Notes: generated from the sequence alone by a model not told the origin. 64,000 bases of DNA from Bradyrhizobium jicamae (GCF_018130695.1 NZ_JAFCJX010000039.1:1-64000); one strand, 5' to 3'. Shown: positions 25,796-34,284, numbered from the stretch's first letter. Made by a program: numbers and translations.

Positions 25796-26809
25796 CTACT
25801 CGTTCACCGTGGTGACGACACTGTTGACCGGGCGCGAGCTCACGGTCGGCAGCTTCACGTCCTTGGCGAGTTCCTGCTCGTATTGCGGCAGCACCGTCAC
25901 CGGGAACTTGGCGCGCATCGCGACCACCTTGTAGCCGCCGGCCTTCAGCTGCTTCAGCAGCTCGGGCAGCGCTTCCGCGGTGTGCTTCTGGAAGTCGTGC
26001 ATCAGGATGATGCCCTTGCCGAGCTTGTTGACTTTCTTCATCACGGTTTCGATCACCTTCTGCGAGGTGCTCGATTTGAAGTCGAAGGAGTCGAGGTCGC
26101 AGGAGAAGATCGCGATGTTGCGCTCGCCGAGATAGGTGACCATCTCCGGCGGATGCTGCAGCGCCGGGAAGCGGAAGAACGGCGAGGGCGAGACGCCGAG
26201 CGCCCATTTCACCGCGGCGTAGCCGCGCTCGATCTCGTCCTTCTTCTGGTCTTCGGTCAGCTTCTTGTTGTTCAGATTGGCATGCGACCAGGTATGCGAT
26301 CCGACGGTGTGGCCGGCGGCGTAGACCTGCTTGAGGATCTCGGGGTGATAGGTGGCGTGCTTGCCGATCGGGAAGAAGATGCCGGTGGTGCATTCATCCG
26401 CCAGTGCCTTCAGCACGGCAGGCGTGTTCACAGGCCACGGGCCGTCGTCGAAGGTCAGCACCACCTCATGGTCGCGCAGGAAGTCGAGCTGCTTGAAGTG
26501 CTCGAAGCCGAAACCGGGACCTCCGGTGGTGTCGATCTCGACGGTGCGGCCGACGCCGAGCGCGCCCGGTGTGTTGCAGGCGGCGCGCGCCGGCTGCGGC
26601 GGCTGTTGCGGCGGCACGGGTGCTGCCGCGGCGGCCGGAGCGGGGGCGGCCGCGGGAGCTGCGGCAGGTGTCGCCGCCGGCGCCGCGCCCTTGGCGGCAG
26701 CGGCCGGTGCCGGAGGCGCCCCCTTGGCGGCGGGCGTCTGGGCCCAGGCTGCGCTCGATGCCAGCAGCGAAACCGTGCTTGCGAAAATCAGACCTGCCGC
26801 AATACGCAT
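25796..26809 (-). CDS. Exported polysaccharide deacetylase (NodB domain)
   Basis: A 337-residue carbohydrate esterase family 4 protein. After a signal peptide (about 1-23) comes an Ala/Pro-rich linker (about 24-75) and then the NodB domain with TFDDGPWPV (Asp121, Asp122), SHTWSHAN (metal His172, His176), FFRFPAL and LMHDFQKH. These keep the full metal triad and catalytic residues. It likely removes acetyl groups from peptidoglycan or a surface glycan in the periplasm. The gap upstream to 26,981 shows no gene. Confidence 0.92.
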   Translation of the reverse strand: MRIAAGLIFASTVSLLASSAAWAQTPAAKGAPPAPAAAAKGAAPAATPAAAPAAAPAPAAAAAPVPPQQPPQPARAACNTPGALGVGRTVEIDTTGGPGFGFEHFKQLDFLRDHEVVLTFDDGPWPVNTPAVLKALADECTTGIFFPIGKHATYHPEILKQVYAAGHTVGSHTWSHANLNNKKLTEDQKKDEIERGYAAVKWALGVSPSPFFRFPALQHPPEMVTYLGERNIAIFSCDLDSFDFKSSTSQKVIETVMKKVNKLGKGIILMHDFQKHTAEALPELLKQLKAGGYKVVAMRAKFPVTVLPQYEQELAKDVKLPTVSSRPVNSVVTTVNE

Positions 26810-26981
26810 GATGTTGATCCCTTAAACCCGGTCCATTCCCAGCCGTGTCCGTGCCGGGACGCCTTCCACCCCAACCGATGGTACCCTAGTTGGCCGGCTG
26901 CCGCCAAGGCAGCGAGGGTGCGTGTTTGGTCGCCAAATCATTAGCGAACGCGTTAATTCCGTGGATTACTCCGTTGATTTC

Positions 26982-27551
26982 TCAGGAGTCTGCCAGCGCG
27001 CGGCCGACCGCCGTCTTGACCCGCGTATCATCCGGCGCAACCGACTCCGGGAACACCTCGGCGATGTAGCCGTCGCGGCCGATCAGGTATTTGTGGAAGT
27101 TCCAGCGCGGAACATCCTTTGGCCGCGCCTCCGCCGCCCATTTGTAGAAAGGATGCGCGTTCGATCCCTTGACCACGGCCTTGGCCGCGATCGGGAACGT
27201 GACGCCGTATTGGTGATGCGCGGTCTCGCCGATCTCGGCGGCGCCGCCGGGTTCCTGGCCGCCGAAATCGTTCGAGGGCACGCCGATGACGACAAAGCCG
27301 CGACTGCGAAACTCGCTCCAGAGCTCCTGCAGCCCGGCATATTGCGGCGTGAAGCCGCACAGCGATGCGGTGTTCACGATCAGCATCGGACGGCCGGTGT
27401 AGTCGGCGAGACGGATGTCGCCGCCCTCGAGGGCCGGGAACGAGAATGCGTAAGCGGTGATCCGGCTGACCTGCGCGCGGAGCGGCGCCGCGCCTGACGG
27501 CACGATTACGGCGGCAAGTCCCGTGACGAGTAGCGTCCTGCGATCAATCAT
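26982..27551 (-). CDS. Tat-exported glutathione-peroxidase-family protein
   Basis: A 189-residue thiol peroxidase. NTASLCGFTPQYAGLQELW carries the peroxidatic Cys65, with GQEPG and RWNFHKYLIGRDG giving the other catalytic positions. The usual Lys before Cys (ASKCGF) is replaced by Leu. The N terminus DRRTLLVTGLAAVIVPSG resembles a twin-arginine signal ending near LRAQ, so it should work outside the cytoplasm. The ATG at 27,551 is preferred because GGGGG then has a normal spacing; the ATG two codons upstream is too close. Confidence 0.88.
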   Translation of the reverse strand: MIDRRTLLVTGLAAVIVPSGAAPLRAQVSRITAYAFSFPALEGGDIRLADYTGRPMLIVNTASLCGFTPQYAGLQELWSEFRSRGFVVIGVPSNDFGGQEPGGAAEIGETAHHQYGVTFPIAAKAVVKGSNAHPFYKWAAEARPKDVPRWNFHKYLIGRDGYIAEVFPESVAPDDTRVKTAVGRALADS

Positions 27552-27612
27552 CGTCATCCCCCGAAGCGATGCCGGAGGATCATAATCCATTGTGCAAGGA
27601 GCGAGCTTCAAC

Positions 27613-27629
27613 ACCCCGTTATGGCGGGG
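27613..27629 (-). terminator. Short hairpin after the L,D-transpeptidase gene
   Basis: On the minus strand CCCCG-CCATAA-CGGGG forms a compact hairpin eight bases after the L,D-transpeptidase stop, followed by TGTTG. The T-run is weak, so the terminator role is tentative. Confidence 0.35.
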
Positions 27630-27636
27630 ATACCGA

Positions 27637-29349
27637 TCAGCGCAGCGAGACGATGAAGTCGGTGCCTTCGCCGGTCTCGCCCTGGTTGATGCCCTGGTCG
27701 GAGATGATGATCGAGCCGCCGGTGCCGAGCGCTTCGGTGATCCGGGCCATCGCGTCGGCGGGGATCGTGATGCGGTCGAGCGCTTCCGCCGGGCTGTTCG
27801 CAACCGGCGCGGCCTTGACCTCGACGGGCGCCGCAGCGGCAACCTTGCGGCGGCGCGACGAACGCTCCTCGTCGTCGACGCGCGCGGCATTGCGCGCGGG
27901 CAGCGTGACGACCGACCAATGCAGCAGATTGGCGTCGGCCTTGTCGGCTTCGGCGGTGAACACATGGGTGCCGAGCGGGCGGTCGCTGGCGGCGATCGTC
28001 ACGGGCACATCGAACAGCGGCGCAAAATTCTGCCGCACATAGAGCTTGGAATCCTTGCGGCTGATGAACACCGCGATCTGGCCGGTGCGCTTCGGTGCGT
28101 CGGTCTTCGCAAGGCCGGGCAGGCGGGCCGGGTCCTTCTTGGCATCCGGCGCTGCGGCGGCCGGTGTGTCGGCAGCCTTCACCGTCTCGGCCGGCTTATC
28201 GGCGGCCTTGGCGGCATCAGCCTTCTGCACGTCGGACTTGGCGACATCAGCCTTGGGCGCTTCAACCTTGGACTCGTCGGCCTTGGCTTCCGCCTTGGCG
28301 GCGTCGTTTGCGGAAACCCCGGGCTTTGTCTCGGTGCTGGCCGTGTCGGCAGACTTTGCCTCGGCGGGCTTGGCCTCGGTCGCTGCGGTCTCGCTCTTGC
28401 CGGGGGCTGCCACGCTCTCCGGCTTCGCCGCGACAGACTTTGCCTCAACCGGCTTTGCGGCCTCGTCCAATTTTCCGGCCGCCGGCGAGGCATCGGACAT
28501 CACGGAGGCGCTGGCTGCGGGCATCGCGCCGCTGGCATCCGCGGTGTGGGTGTTATCACGCAGCGAGCACTGGGCCGCGGCATGACCGACGGACGGGCGC
28601 AGCTCAAGATTTTCGGTCGAGGGTTTCGGCTCGACGCCCTTGTCGCTCTTGGTCCCGAACGGCGCGTCCTGCTTGAGCAGATCGTCGGCGACCGGCTGCG
28701 GCGTGACCTTCTGGGTGACCAGCAGCGGATGCGAGAAATTGGCTGGAGTCATCTCGCCGGGTGTGACGATGACGCGCGCGCCCATCCTGGTCCAATTCCA
28801 CATCTTCATCGCAAACGACATCGGCATGCGGATGCAGCCATGCGACGCGGGATAGCCGGGCAGCACGCCGGCGTGCATCGCGACACCCGACCAGGTGATG
28901 CGCTGCATGTACGGCATCGGCGCGCCGCTATAGATGTTGGAGTGATGGAATTTGTGCTTCTGGATGATGCTGAACACACCCATCGGGGTCGAGTGACCCT
29001 TCATGCCGGTCGATACCGGGCTCTCGGCGAACAGGCCGTTGGAATCGTAGATCCGCACGCGCTGCTGCTCGATCGACACGGCGATGATCAGCGCGCCCTG
29101 CGGCTTGGTGCTGGTTTCCTTCTCCGGAGCTTCCTTCTTCGCCTGATTGCGGCGCGCCTTCTGCCGCTTCGGCGCCTGGGCCGGCTCGTAGGGGCGGTAG
29201 TAGCTGGAGTCGCTATCGCCCCAATAATACAACGCAGCATCGGCCTGCGAGGACACGCCAAGCGTGCCGGCCGCCGTCAGAATTGCAATCTGCCAAAACC
29301 GCTCATTCGCAACATCAAAAATCGAATTCCGACGCCCGCTCACGCGCAT
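27637..29349 (-). CDS. L,D-transpeptidase (YkuD) with long Ala/Lys/Glu-rich tail
   Basis: A 570-residue envelope enzyme. After a hydrophobic segment (about 19-38) and a basic stretch comes the YkuD domain (about 85-200) with MHAGVLPGYPASHGCIRMP, holding catalytic His159, His170 and Cys172. It should cross-link peptidoglycan or attach proteins to it. Residues about 280-420 are a low-complexity AKPxEAK-type region, probably an extended wall-spanning linker. A C-terminal region (about 430-570) is uncharacterised and contains FISRKDSKLYVRQNF, like a second degenerate YkuD fold. The start codon lies at the edge of a tandem repeat. Confidence 0.88.
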   Translation of the reverse strand: MRVSGRRNSIFDVANERFWQIAILTAAGTLGVSSQADAALYYWGDSDSSYYRPYEPAQAPKRQKARRNQAKKEAPEKETSTKPQGALIIAVSIEQQRVRIYDSNGLFAESPVSTGMKGHSTPMGVFSIIQKHKFHHSNIYSGAPMPYMQRITWSGVAMHAGVLPGYPASHGCIRMPMSFAMKMWNWTRMGARVIVTPGEMTPANFSHPLLVTQKVTPQPVADDLLKQDAPFGTKSDKGVEPKPSTENLELRPSVGHAAAQCSLRDNTHTADASGAMPAASASVMSDASPAAGKLDEAAKPVEAKSVAAKPESVAAPGKSETAATEAKPAEAKSADTASTETKPGVSANDAAKAEAKADESKVEAPKADVAKSDVQKADAAKAADKPAETVKAADTPAAAAPDAKKDPARLPGLAKTDAPKRTGQIAVFISRKDSKLYVRQNFAPLFDVPVTIAASDRPLGTHVFTAEADKADANLLHWSVVTLPARNAARVDDEERSSRRRKVAAAAPVEVKAAPVANSPAEALDRITIPADAMARITEALGTGGSIIISDQGINQGETGEGTDFIVSLR

Positions 29350-29417
29350 ATTCCCGAATCCCAAATCTTCTCGAATTCCAAGTTCTTCCCGAATCCCAAG
29401 TCTTCTCGAATCCCAAG
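29349..29417. repeat. Four imperfect 17-bp tandem repeats
   Basis: Four head-to-tail units of the form TCTTCCCGAATCCCAAG (17, 17, 18 and 17 bp) with alternating CCC/CTC variation. On the minus strand they occupy the leader directly before the L,D-transpeptidase ATG. Such arrays can vary in copy number by slippage, which would alter the leader or ribosome access. Confidence 0.7.
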
Positions 29418-29516
29418 TCCAACTATCGATTGGTTGTCGCAGACGCCAAAAACGTTCACCAGAATAAGGCCTCTAACCCTTACGTGATCTGGTGATTTTC
29501 GCGGAAAGCGTAGCAA

Positions 29517-29582
29517 AAAAGCCTCACATAAGGTTAAAGCCCCGCGGTCGCAGACGGCCGCGAGCCTTCCTGTGAGGCTTTT
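29517..29582 (+). terminator. Long interrupted hairpin ending in TTTT
   Basis: AAAAGCCTCACA pairs exactly with TGTGAGGCTTTT across 42 bases that contain further pairing (AGG with CCT, GCGGTC with GGCCGC). It ends 38 bases before the creA start in the ldt/creA divergent gap. It may be an attenuator-like leader, a terminator or the 3' end of a small RNA. Confidence 0.45.
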
Positions 29583-29620
29583 GCGCACTACATAGGCGGC
29601 ACCCGCCAACGGAGACTTTT

Positions 29621-30175
29621 ATGACGAGAAGTGTGAGCCTGTGTGACGTCAATCTTCTGTCTCGGTGGGGGGTGTCGCTACTGCTTCTCGTTGTGACGCT
29701 GGGGCAGGCGGCGCCTGCTGTCGCGGCCGACGAGCCGGACCTGATCTTCCGCCGCTCAACCGTGTTCAAATTGCTCAGTCCGAACGACAAGCTCGCGACC
29801 TATGGCGTCGATGACCCCGAGGTCGATGGCGTCGCCTGCCATTTCACGGTGCCGGAGAAGGGCGGCTTCAAGGGCTGGTTGGGATTGGCCGAGGAAGTGT
29901 CTGATATCTCGTTGGCCTGCCGGCAGGTCGGGCCGATCCACTTCAAGGACAAGATGAGCCAGGGTGACGACATGTTTAGCAAGCGCCGCTCGCTGTTCTT
30001 CAAGAAGATGCAGATCGTCCGCGGCTGCGATGCCAAGCGCAACGTGCTGGTCTACATGGTCTATTCGGACAGGCTGATCGAGGGCTCGCCGAAAAACTCG
30101 ACCTCGTCGGTCCCGATCATGCCCTGGGGGGCAAGCGAGACCAACGTGCAGAAGTGCGGCGAGTTCATTCGATAG
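29621..30175 (+). CDS. CreA-family periplasmic protein
   Basis: A 184-residue exported protein with a signal peptide cleaved near residue 36 (AVAA). The mature part matches CreA: FKLLSPNDKL, VACHFTVPEKGGFKGWLGLAEE, ISLACRQVGPIHF, SLFFKKMQIVRGCDAKRNVLVYMVYSDRLIEGSPKNSTSSVPIMPW. Four or more conserved Cys suggest disulfides. CreA has no firmly established biochemical role. Confidence 0.92.
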   Translation: MTRSVSLCDVNLLSRWGVSLLLLVVTLGQAAPAVAADEPDLIFRRSTVFKLLSPNDKLATYGVDDPEVDGVACHFTVPEKGGFKGWLGLAEEVSDISLACRQVGPIHFKDKMSQGDDMFSKRRSLFFKKMQIVRGCDAKRNVLVYMVYSDRLIEGSPKNSTSSVPIMPWGASETNVQKCGEFIR

Positions 30176-30665
30176 CTGGTGCAGGGTGTTACCCGGCCAA
30201 ACTCACGCATGCCACGAGCTAGCGTTGAGTTTGGCCGAACTGCCGCTGACGCGTGGTACCGGCTGCCTTTTCCGGGCGGACCTTGGAATCGCGGCACCCG
30301 ACCAGCCGAACCAGCTTTTGTGGGGCGCATTCATTGTCGCCCATCACATAGGTGCCCTGTTGCGACATCGCGCCCGCCATCTGGGTTTGGCCAGGCTTGT
30401 GGGACGCGGATGAATTGCCAACACCGATGTTGCCATTGCCCACGACGGTCATCCTTCATTGGATAGGAGACGAACAACGTGCGACCGACCGAATTGGTTG
30501 CACGGTGCGCGCCCTTTGAGACGACGTCAACCGGAGACCGGTTCATCGCCGTCTTGCTGCACTGCGTTCTCTTTTCAGCAGAGGATTGTTAAAAAACAGA
30601 GACAGCGCTCGAACCGCGGATCGCGTCGCTGTGTCTCACGGGCAAATGCTCGATGGAGACTTGAG
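30176..30665. other. 490-bp region without a convincing gene
   Basis: Just after creA, CGGCCAAACTCA and TGAGTTTGGCCG form a 12-bp inverted pair (30,194-30,237), perhaps an mRNA end structure. A minus-strand 77-codon frame at 30,219-30,452 has no usable ribosome site or signal peptide, so I do not call it. The rest is likely leader for the small secreted-peptide gene at 30,666. Confidence 0.4.
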
Positions 30666-30827
30666 ATGCGCGCCTTCTCATTTGTGATCGCCCTGGTTCT
30701 GTCGCTGACCGGCCCGTCGCTGGCCGGCAATGCCGATCGGGACATGCCGGGAATCGGCACCTTCACCTATTGCGGATCGCCGATCGTGACGCCTGCGCCG
30801 GATATGGCCGCGGTGTCTGGCCAGTAG
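30666..30827 (+). CDS. Small secreted peptide, paralogue 1
   Basis: A 53-residue precursor: MRAFSFVIALVLSLTGPSLAG is a signal peptide, leaving a mature part of about 32 residues with PGIGTFTYCGSPI. It has a GGAGAC ribosome site. The gene at 31,032 encodes a clear paralogue with the same ribosome site and the same PG-(I/V)-GTF-x-Y-x-G-x-PI core. One Cys is present here and absent from its partner. Function unknown. Confidence 0.7.
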   Translation: MRAFSFVIALVLSLTGPSLAGNADRDMPGIGTFTYCGSPIVTPAPDMAAVSGQ

Positions 30828-31031
30828 CCGAACGGTTCCGCGGAGCGGGCCGTTCACTGAAATCATTCGGCTTTTTTGGTCAATGTTTCGTGCGGCACCC
30901 GGCGACGAAATAATTCCTCGGCCCGACGAAACCATTTTCCCCTTTTGGCGCAGATCAGTGGAAACGGCGGTTGGTTATCAAATTGCCAACAAAACGGCGG
31001 GGACGCCGGCAGCAACACCGGAGACAGTCAA

Positions 31032-31184
31032 ATGCGGACCATCAGTTTCATCCTCGCCTTCGCCTTCCTGATGGCCGGCCCGACGATGGCGGGTTCGGTG
31101 GACAATCTCCCGGGTGTGGGCACCTTCGCCTATAATGGCGCGCCGATCGCAGGCGCTGCGCCGCTGCTGGTTGCTGCCAAGTAA
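31032..31184 (+). CDS. Small secreted peptide, paralogue 2
   Basis: A 50-residue precursor with signal peptide MRTISFILAFAFLMAGPTMAG and a mature part of about 29 residues containing PGVGTFAYNGAPIAG. GGAGAC lies upstream, as for the paralogue at 30,666, so a tandem duplication of gene plus leader is likely. It is followed after 20 bases by another exported protein gene. Function unknown. Confidence 0.7.
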   Translation: MRTISFILAFAFLMAGPTMAGSVDNLPGVGTFAYNGAPIAGAAPLLVAAK

Positions 31185-31204
31185 TCCAGCGGCGAGACAG
31201 CACC

Positions 31205-31606
31205 TTGTCCCAGTTGCTCCGCATCTGTTCCGCCGCGCTGCTTGCCGTGTTCGTCCTCGCAGGCACAGCCCAGGCGGAGTCCCAGCCAGTCCAGCCGATT
31301 CAATTCCGTACCTTCTTCAAGAAGCTGCCTGACCCGCGTGGCGAGTTCGTGCGCCTCTGCGCGCCACATATGGTTGGGCGCTGGGCGCATCCCGAAGCCG
31401 TCTGCACGTGTCTGCATGATTATGCGGCCGCCACCGTCGAAGACCATGATCTGCGCGAGGCGCTGCTGCGCGGCATCAGCGAGACCGGCGTGCCGACCAT
31501 CGAGAACGAGTGGGTGCCGGCATCCAAGCAGTCCGAGATCGGCCCGACCTTCACCAGGATCGCCAAGCCGACGCTGCAATGCATGTTCGAGCCGTCGACC
31601 AACTAA
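31205..31606 (+). CDS. Exported protein of unknown function
   Basis: A 133-residue protein with a signal peptide ending AQAES at about 26. The mature part has four Cys (VRLCAPHM, EAVCTCLHDY, LQCMFEP), likely disulfides, and no family I recognise. No ATG is available; the TTG at 31,205 places the signal peptide correctly, and a TTG three codons later is possible. It probably shares a transcript with the small secreted peptide 20 bases upstream. Confidence 0.7.
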   Translation: MSQLLRICSAALLAVFVLAGTAQAESQPVQPIQFRTFFKKLPDPRGEFVRLCAPHMVGRWAHPEAVCTCLHDYAAATVEDHDLREALLRGISETGVPTIENEWVPASKQSEIGPTFTRIAKPTLQCMFEPSTN

Positions 31607-31655
31607 TCGACTTGCAAAAACGCGATCACGACAACGGGCGCTCCGAGAGCGGCGC

Positions 31656-31910
31656 TTATTTTTTGAAGCGCTGCACGCAGGTGCGGGTGCGGACTACGCC
31701 GCTCTGCGTCAGCTGCGACCCCGTGACCTGCTTGATCTGCCCGGCCGGGCAGCTGCCGTCATCGATCCAGATGCGCTGGCCGACCCGGAGATCGCCGATG
31801 TCGCGCTCGTTGTGCACCACCTGTTGCTGGGCAAGCGCGGGCAGGGCGAACGGGCTCAGCGCGATCGCCAAACCCATGGCCGGAGCGTAGAGGTGGCGAC
31901 GACCGGGCAT
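31656..31910 (-). CDS. Small exported protein, DUF6719-like
   Basis: An 84-residue protein with a signal peptide (ALPALAQQ, about 28) and a mature part IGDLRVGQRIWIDDGSCPAGQIKQVTGSQL ending RTRTCVQRF. The pattern fits a small rhizobial family I know as DUF6719; the label is from memory. GGAGAATTCAG precedes the ATG. The two Cys may pair. Function unknown. Confidence 0.72.
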   Translation of the reverse strand: MPGRRHLYAPAMGLAIALSPFALPALAQQQVVHNERDIGDLRVGQRIWIDDGSCPAGQIKQVTGSQLTQSGVVRTRTCVQRFKK

Positions 31911-31964
31911 CTGAATTCTCCGTGCCGATTTCGGGCGGCCAACTTAGTCAGGCCTCGGCGATTC

Positions 31965-33443
31965 TCATAGGCGCGCCGCTTTTGGAACCTTGCGGCCGGT
32001 GCGGAGCGCGACGAGCGTTTCCTTCGCCAGGCCCTGCGCCGCGCGGACCAGGTGTGGAATCGGGTGGCCGGAAAATCCGAGCACGAAACCAGGCAGCGGC
32101 CGCGCGCGGCTGTAGGTCTCCGCCAGCAGCCAGCCTTCGACGCTGGCGGCGGCTTTGGCTTGCGCGGCGACGGCCGGATCGGTCGCCGGATCGAGCCGCG
32201 CCACGAGGTGCAGGCCCTGCGAGGGCACCGGGACCGTCAGCCGGCCGTCGGAGGCGTCGGTTAGCGTTGCGGCCAGCGCGTCGCGCGCCTCACGGTAGCG
32301 CTTGCGCGCCTTGCGCAAGTTTGCGGCGAAGGCGCCCGAGTTGAGCATGTCGGCGACGGCGCCTTCGAGCAGCGTGCCGGGAAAGCGGTCGAGCGCGGCG
32401 CGCGCCGCGGTGACTGGCCCGACCAGTCTTTCCGGCAGCGCGCAGTAGCCGATGCGCAGGCCCGGAAACAGCGTCTTCGAGAACGTGCCCATGTAGATCA
32501 CCCGGCGGAGGTGATCGATGCCGGCGAGCGACAGCAGCGGCGCGCCGTCGTAGCGAAACTCGCTGTCGTAATCGTCCTCGAATATGAAGGCATCGGCCTC
32601 GCGCGCCCAGTCGAGCAGCTCGAGCCGGCGCGGCATCGACATCTGCACGCCCAGCGGAAACTGGTGCGACGGCGTCACGTAAGCCGCGCGTGCGGTCGGT
32701 GCCGTCGCGCGGCCTTTGGCGACCTGCAGTCCCGACGCATCGACCGGCACCGGCGCAGGGCGATAACCGCAATGCTCAAAAGCGCGCCGGGCCGCGGGGT
32801 AGCCGGGGTCCTCGCACCAGATCTGGTCGCCGGGTTTCAGGATCGCTGACAGTACGATGCGCAGCGCATGCAGCGTGCCGGAGGCCAGCATGATCTGATC
32901 GGGGTCGCAGCGCAGCCCGCGTGCCGCGATCAGGTGATCGGCGATGGCGGCGCGGAGCTCGCGGGTGCCGCGGGGATCCCCATAGTGCAGATGCTCGGGG
33001 CCGAAGGTGCGCAGCCGCCGGCCGGCGAAGGCGCGAAAATTCTGCAGCGCGCGTTCGTCGATATGGGTGCAGCCGAGCGCGAACGGTGTGTGCTGCGGCG
33101 GCGCGATCTCGATCTTGCGTTGCCTCGCGTCGGCGGCGCGGGCCGGAATCCGCGACGCGACGAAGGTGCCGGAGCCGACGGTCGCCTCGGCAAATCCATC
33201 CGCGATCAACCGCTCATACGCCGTGGTGACGGCGTTGCGGCGGAAGCCGGTCTGCCTGGCGAGCATCCGCGACGGCGGCAACGGCTCGCCGGGTTTGACG
33301 AGGCCGCCGACGATCGCATGGCACAGCGCCTGATAGAGGCGGTGCTGCGAAGCGGCGCTTGCCGTGATGTGCGGACCGGAGAGGTCGAGCGGCAGCTCGG
33401 CCTTGCGCGGCGAGGGACCGGAATTGGTCGGAATTTTTCGCAT
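31965..33443 (-). CDS. MocR-type regulator (GntR domain fused to aminotransferase)
   Basis: A 492-residue PLP-binding transcription factor. A GntR winged helix at about 35-100 (PSRMLARQTGFRRNAVTTAYERLIADGFAEATVGSGTFV) is fused to a fold-type I aminotransferase domain (about 120-480). FSKTLFPGLRIGY carries the Schiff-base Lys and IFEDDYDSEFRY the PLP-ring Asp region. ATG at 33,443 is preferred to a TTG eight codons upstream. It is divergent from a PNPOx-like gene, the arrangement of PdxR-type vitamin B6 regulators. Confidence 0.9.
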   Translation of the reverse strand: MRKIPTNSGPSPRKAELPLDLSGPHITASAASQHRLYQALCHAIVGGLVKPGEPLPPSRMLARQTGFRRNAVTTAYERLIADGFAEATVGSGTFVASRIPARAADARQRKIEIAPPQHTPFALGCTHIDERALQNFRAFAGRRLRTFGPEHLHYGDPRGTRELRAAIADHLIAARGLRCDPDQIMLASGTLHALRIVLSAILKPGDQIWCEDPGYPAARRAFEHCGYRPAPVPVDASGLQVAKGRATAPTARAAYVTPSHQFPLGVQMSMPRRLELLDWAREADAFIFEDDYDSEFRYDGAPLLSLAGIDHLRRVIYMGTFSKTLFPGLRIGYCALPERLVGPVTAARAALDRFPGTLLEGAVADMLNSGAFAANLRKARKRYREARDALAATLTDASDGRLTVPVPSQGLHLVARLDPATDPAVAAQAKAAASVEGWLLAETYSRARPLPGFVLGFSGHPIPHLVRAAQGLAKETLVALRTGRKVPKAARL

Positions 33444-33514
33444 GGAATTGGCACTATCGCAGACCAAATCGGCAGGTACAACTGTGCCGCGACATCAACG
33501 CACGAGGACCTGCC

Positions 33515-34237
33515 GTGACTGAAGGCGCTTCCACCTCCTATCCGCTGTCATCCCGCAACCGGGTGAAGCGCCGCCACGACCGCGGCTTCTACGACCACGA
33601 GACCGTGCACCGGATTCTCGACTCGTCGATGTTGTGCCATGTCTCGTACGTGATCGATGGCCAGCCCTATTGCACGCCGACCTTCTTCTGGCGTGAGGGG
33701 ACGAAGCTCTATTGGCACGGCTCGAGCGCAAGCCGGATGCTGGAGAACCAATCGGAGGGACAGAAGGTCTGCCTCACGGTCGCCCATCTCGACAGCCTGG
33801 TGCTGGCGCGCTGCGGCTTCAACCACTCGGCCGATTATCGTGCGGTGATGGTGTTCGGATCGGCTTACCTTGTCACCGATCCCGACGAGAAGCAGCGCGC
33901 GGTCGTGGCGATGGTCGATCGCTTCTTTCCGGATCGCACCGCGAGCCTGCGTGCCAGCAGCAAGCAGGAGATCAAGGCGACGTCGTTCATCGCGATGGAG
34001 ATCGAGGAGGCCTCGGCGAAAATCCGTGCCAAGGGCGTGGCCGATGATGACGAGGACTACGAGCTGCCGATTTATGCCGAAAAGATTCCCGTGCGCACCG
34101 TGCTCGGCAAGCCGGAACCCTGTTCAAGGTTGCTGGATGGTGTGACGCGGCCGGACAGCCTCGATGGTTACAGGGAAGGCCGTGTGCTCGATGATGCGCT
34201 CCGGGATGCCTATTTTGTGCAATACCCCGAGGGGTGA
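33515..34237 (+). CDS. Pyridoxamine 5'-phosphate oxidase-family flavoprotein
   Basis: A 240-residue FMN split-barrel protein. Core motifs are CHVSYVIDGQPYCTPTFFWREGTKLYWHGSSASRMLEN and VCLTVAHLDSLVLARCGFNHSADYRAVMVFG, as in the NimA/PNPOx-like class rather than true PdxH. It starts with GTG behind GAGGA. Divergence from a MocR regulator suggests control by PLP or an amine. A flavin- or heme-linked reductase is possible; true B6 oxidase activity is doubtful. Confidence 0.88.
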   Translation: MTEGASTSYPLSSRNRVKRRHDRGFYDHETVHRILDSSMLCHVSYVIDGQPYCTPTFFWREGTKLYWHGSSASRMLENQSEGQKVCLTVAHLDSLVLARCGFNHSADYRAVMVFGSAYLVTDPDEKQRAVVAMVDRFFPDRTASLRASSKQEIKATSFIAMEIEEASAKIRAKGVADDDEDYELPIYAEKIPVRTVLGKPEPCSRLLDGVTRPDSLDGYREGRVLDDALRDAYFVQYPEG

Positions 34238-34284
34238 AATCGGGCTATAGGCTCTCACAAAATCTCAAAAAGGAGAGCTGCCGC

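Noticed and set aside
25798..26393. N-terminal extension of the DHFR-like frame
   Set aside because: It runs through the deacetylase gene in another frame; the DHFR homology starts only near 25,769.
27592..29487. Plus-strand frame of 631 codons opposite the L,D-transpeptidase
   Set aside because: Gly/Leu/Arg-rich repetitive product mirrors the Ala/Lys/Glu-rich linker on the real strand.
30219..30452. 77-codon minus-strand frame after creA
   Set aside because: No proper ribosome site, no signal peptide or known motif; kept only as a note for the gap.
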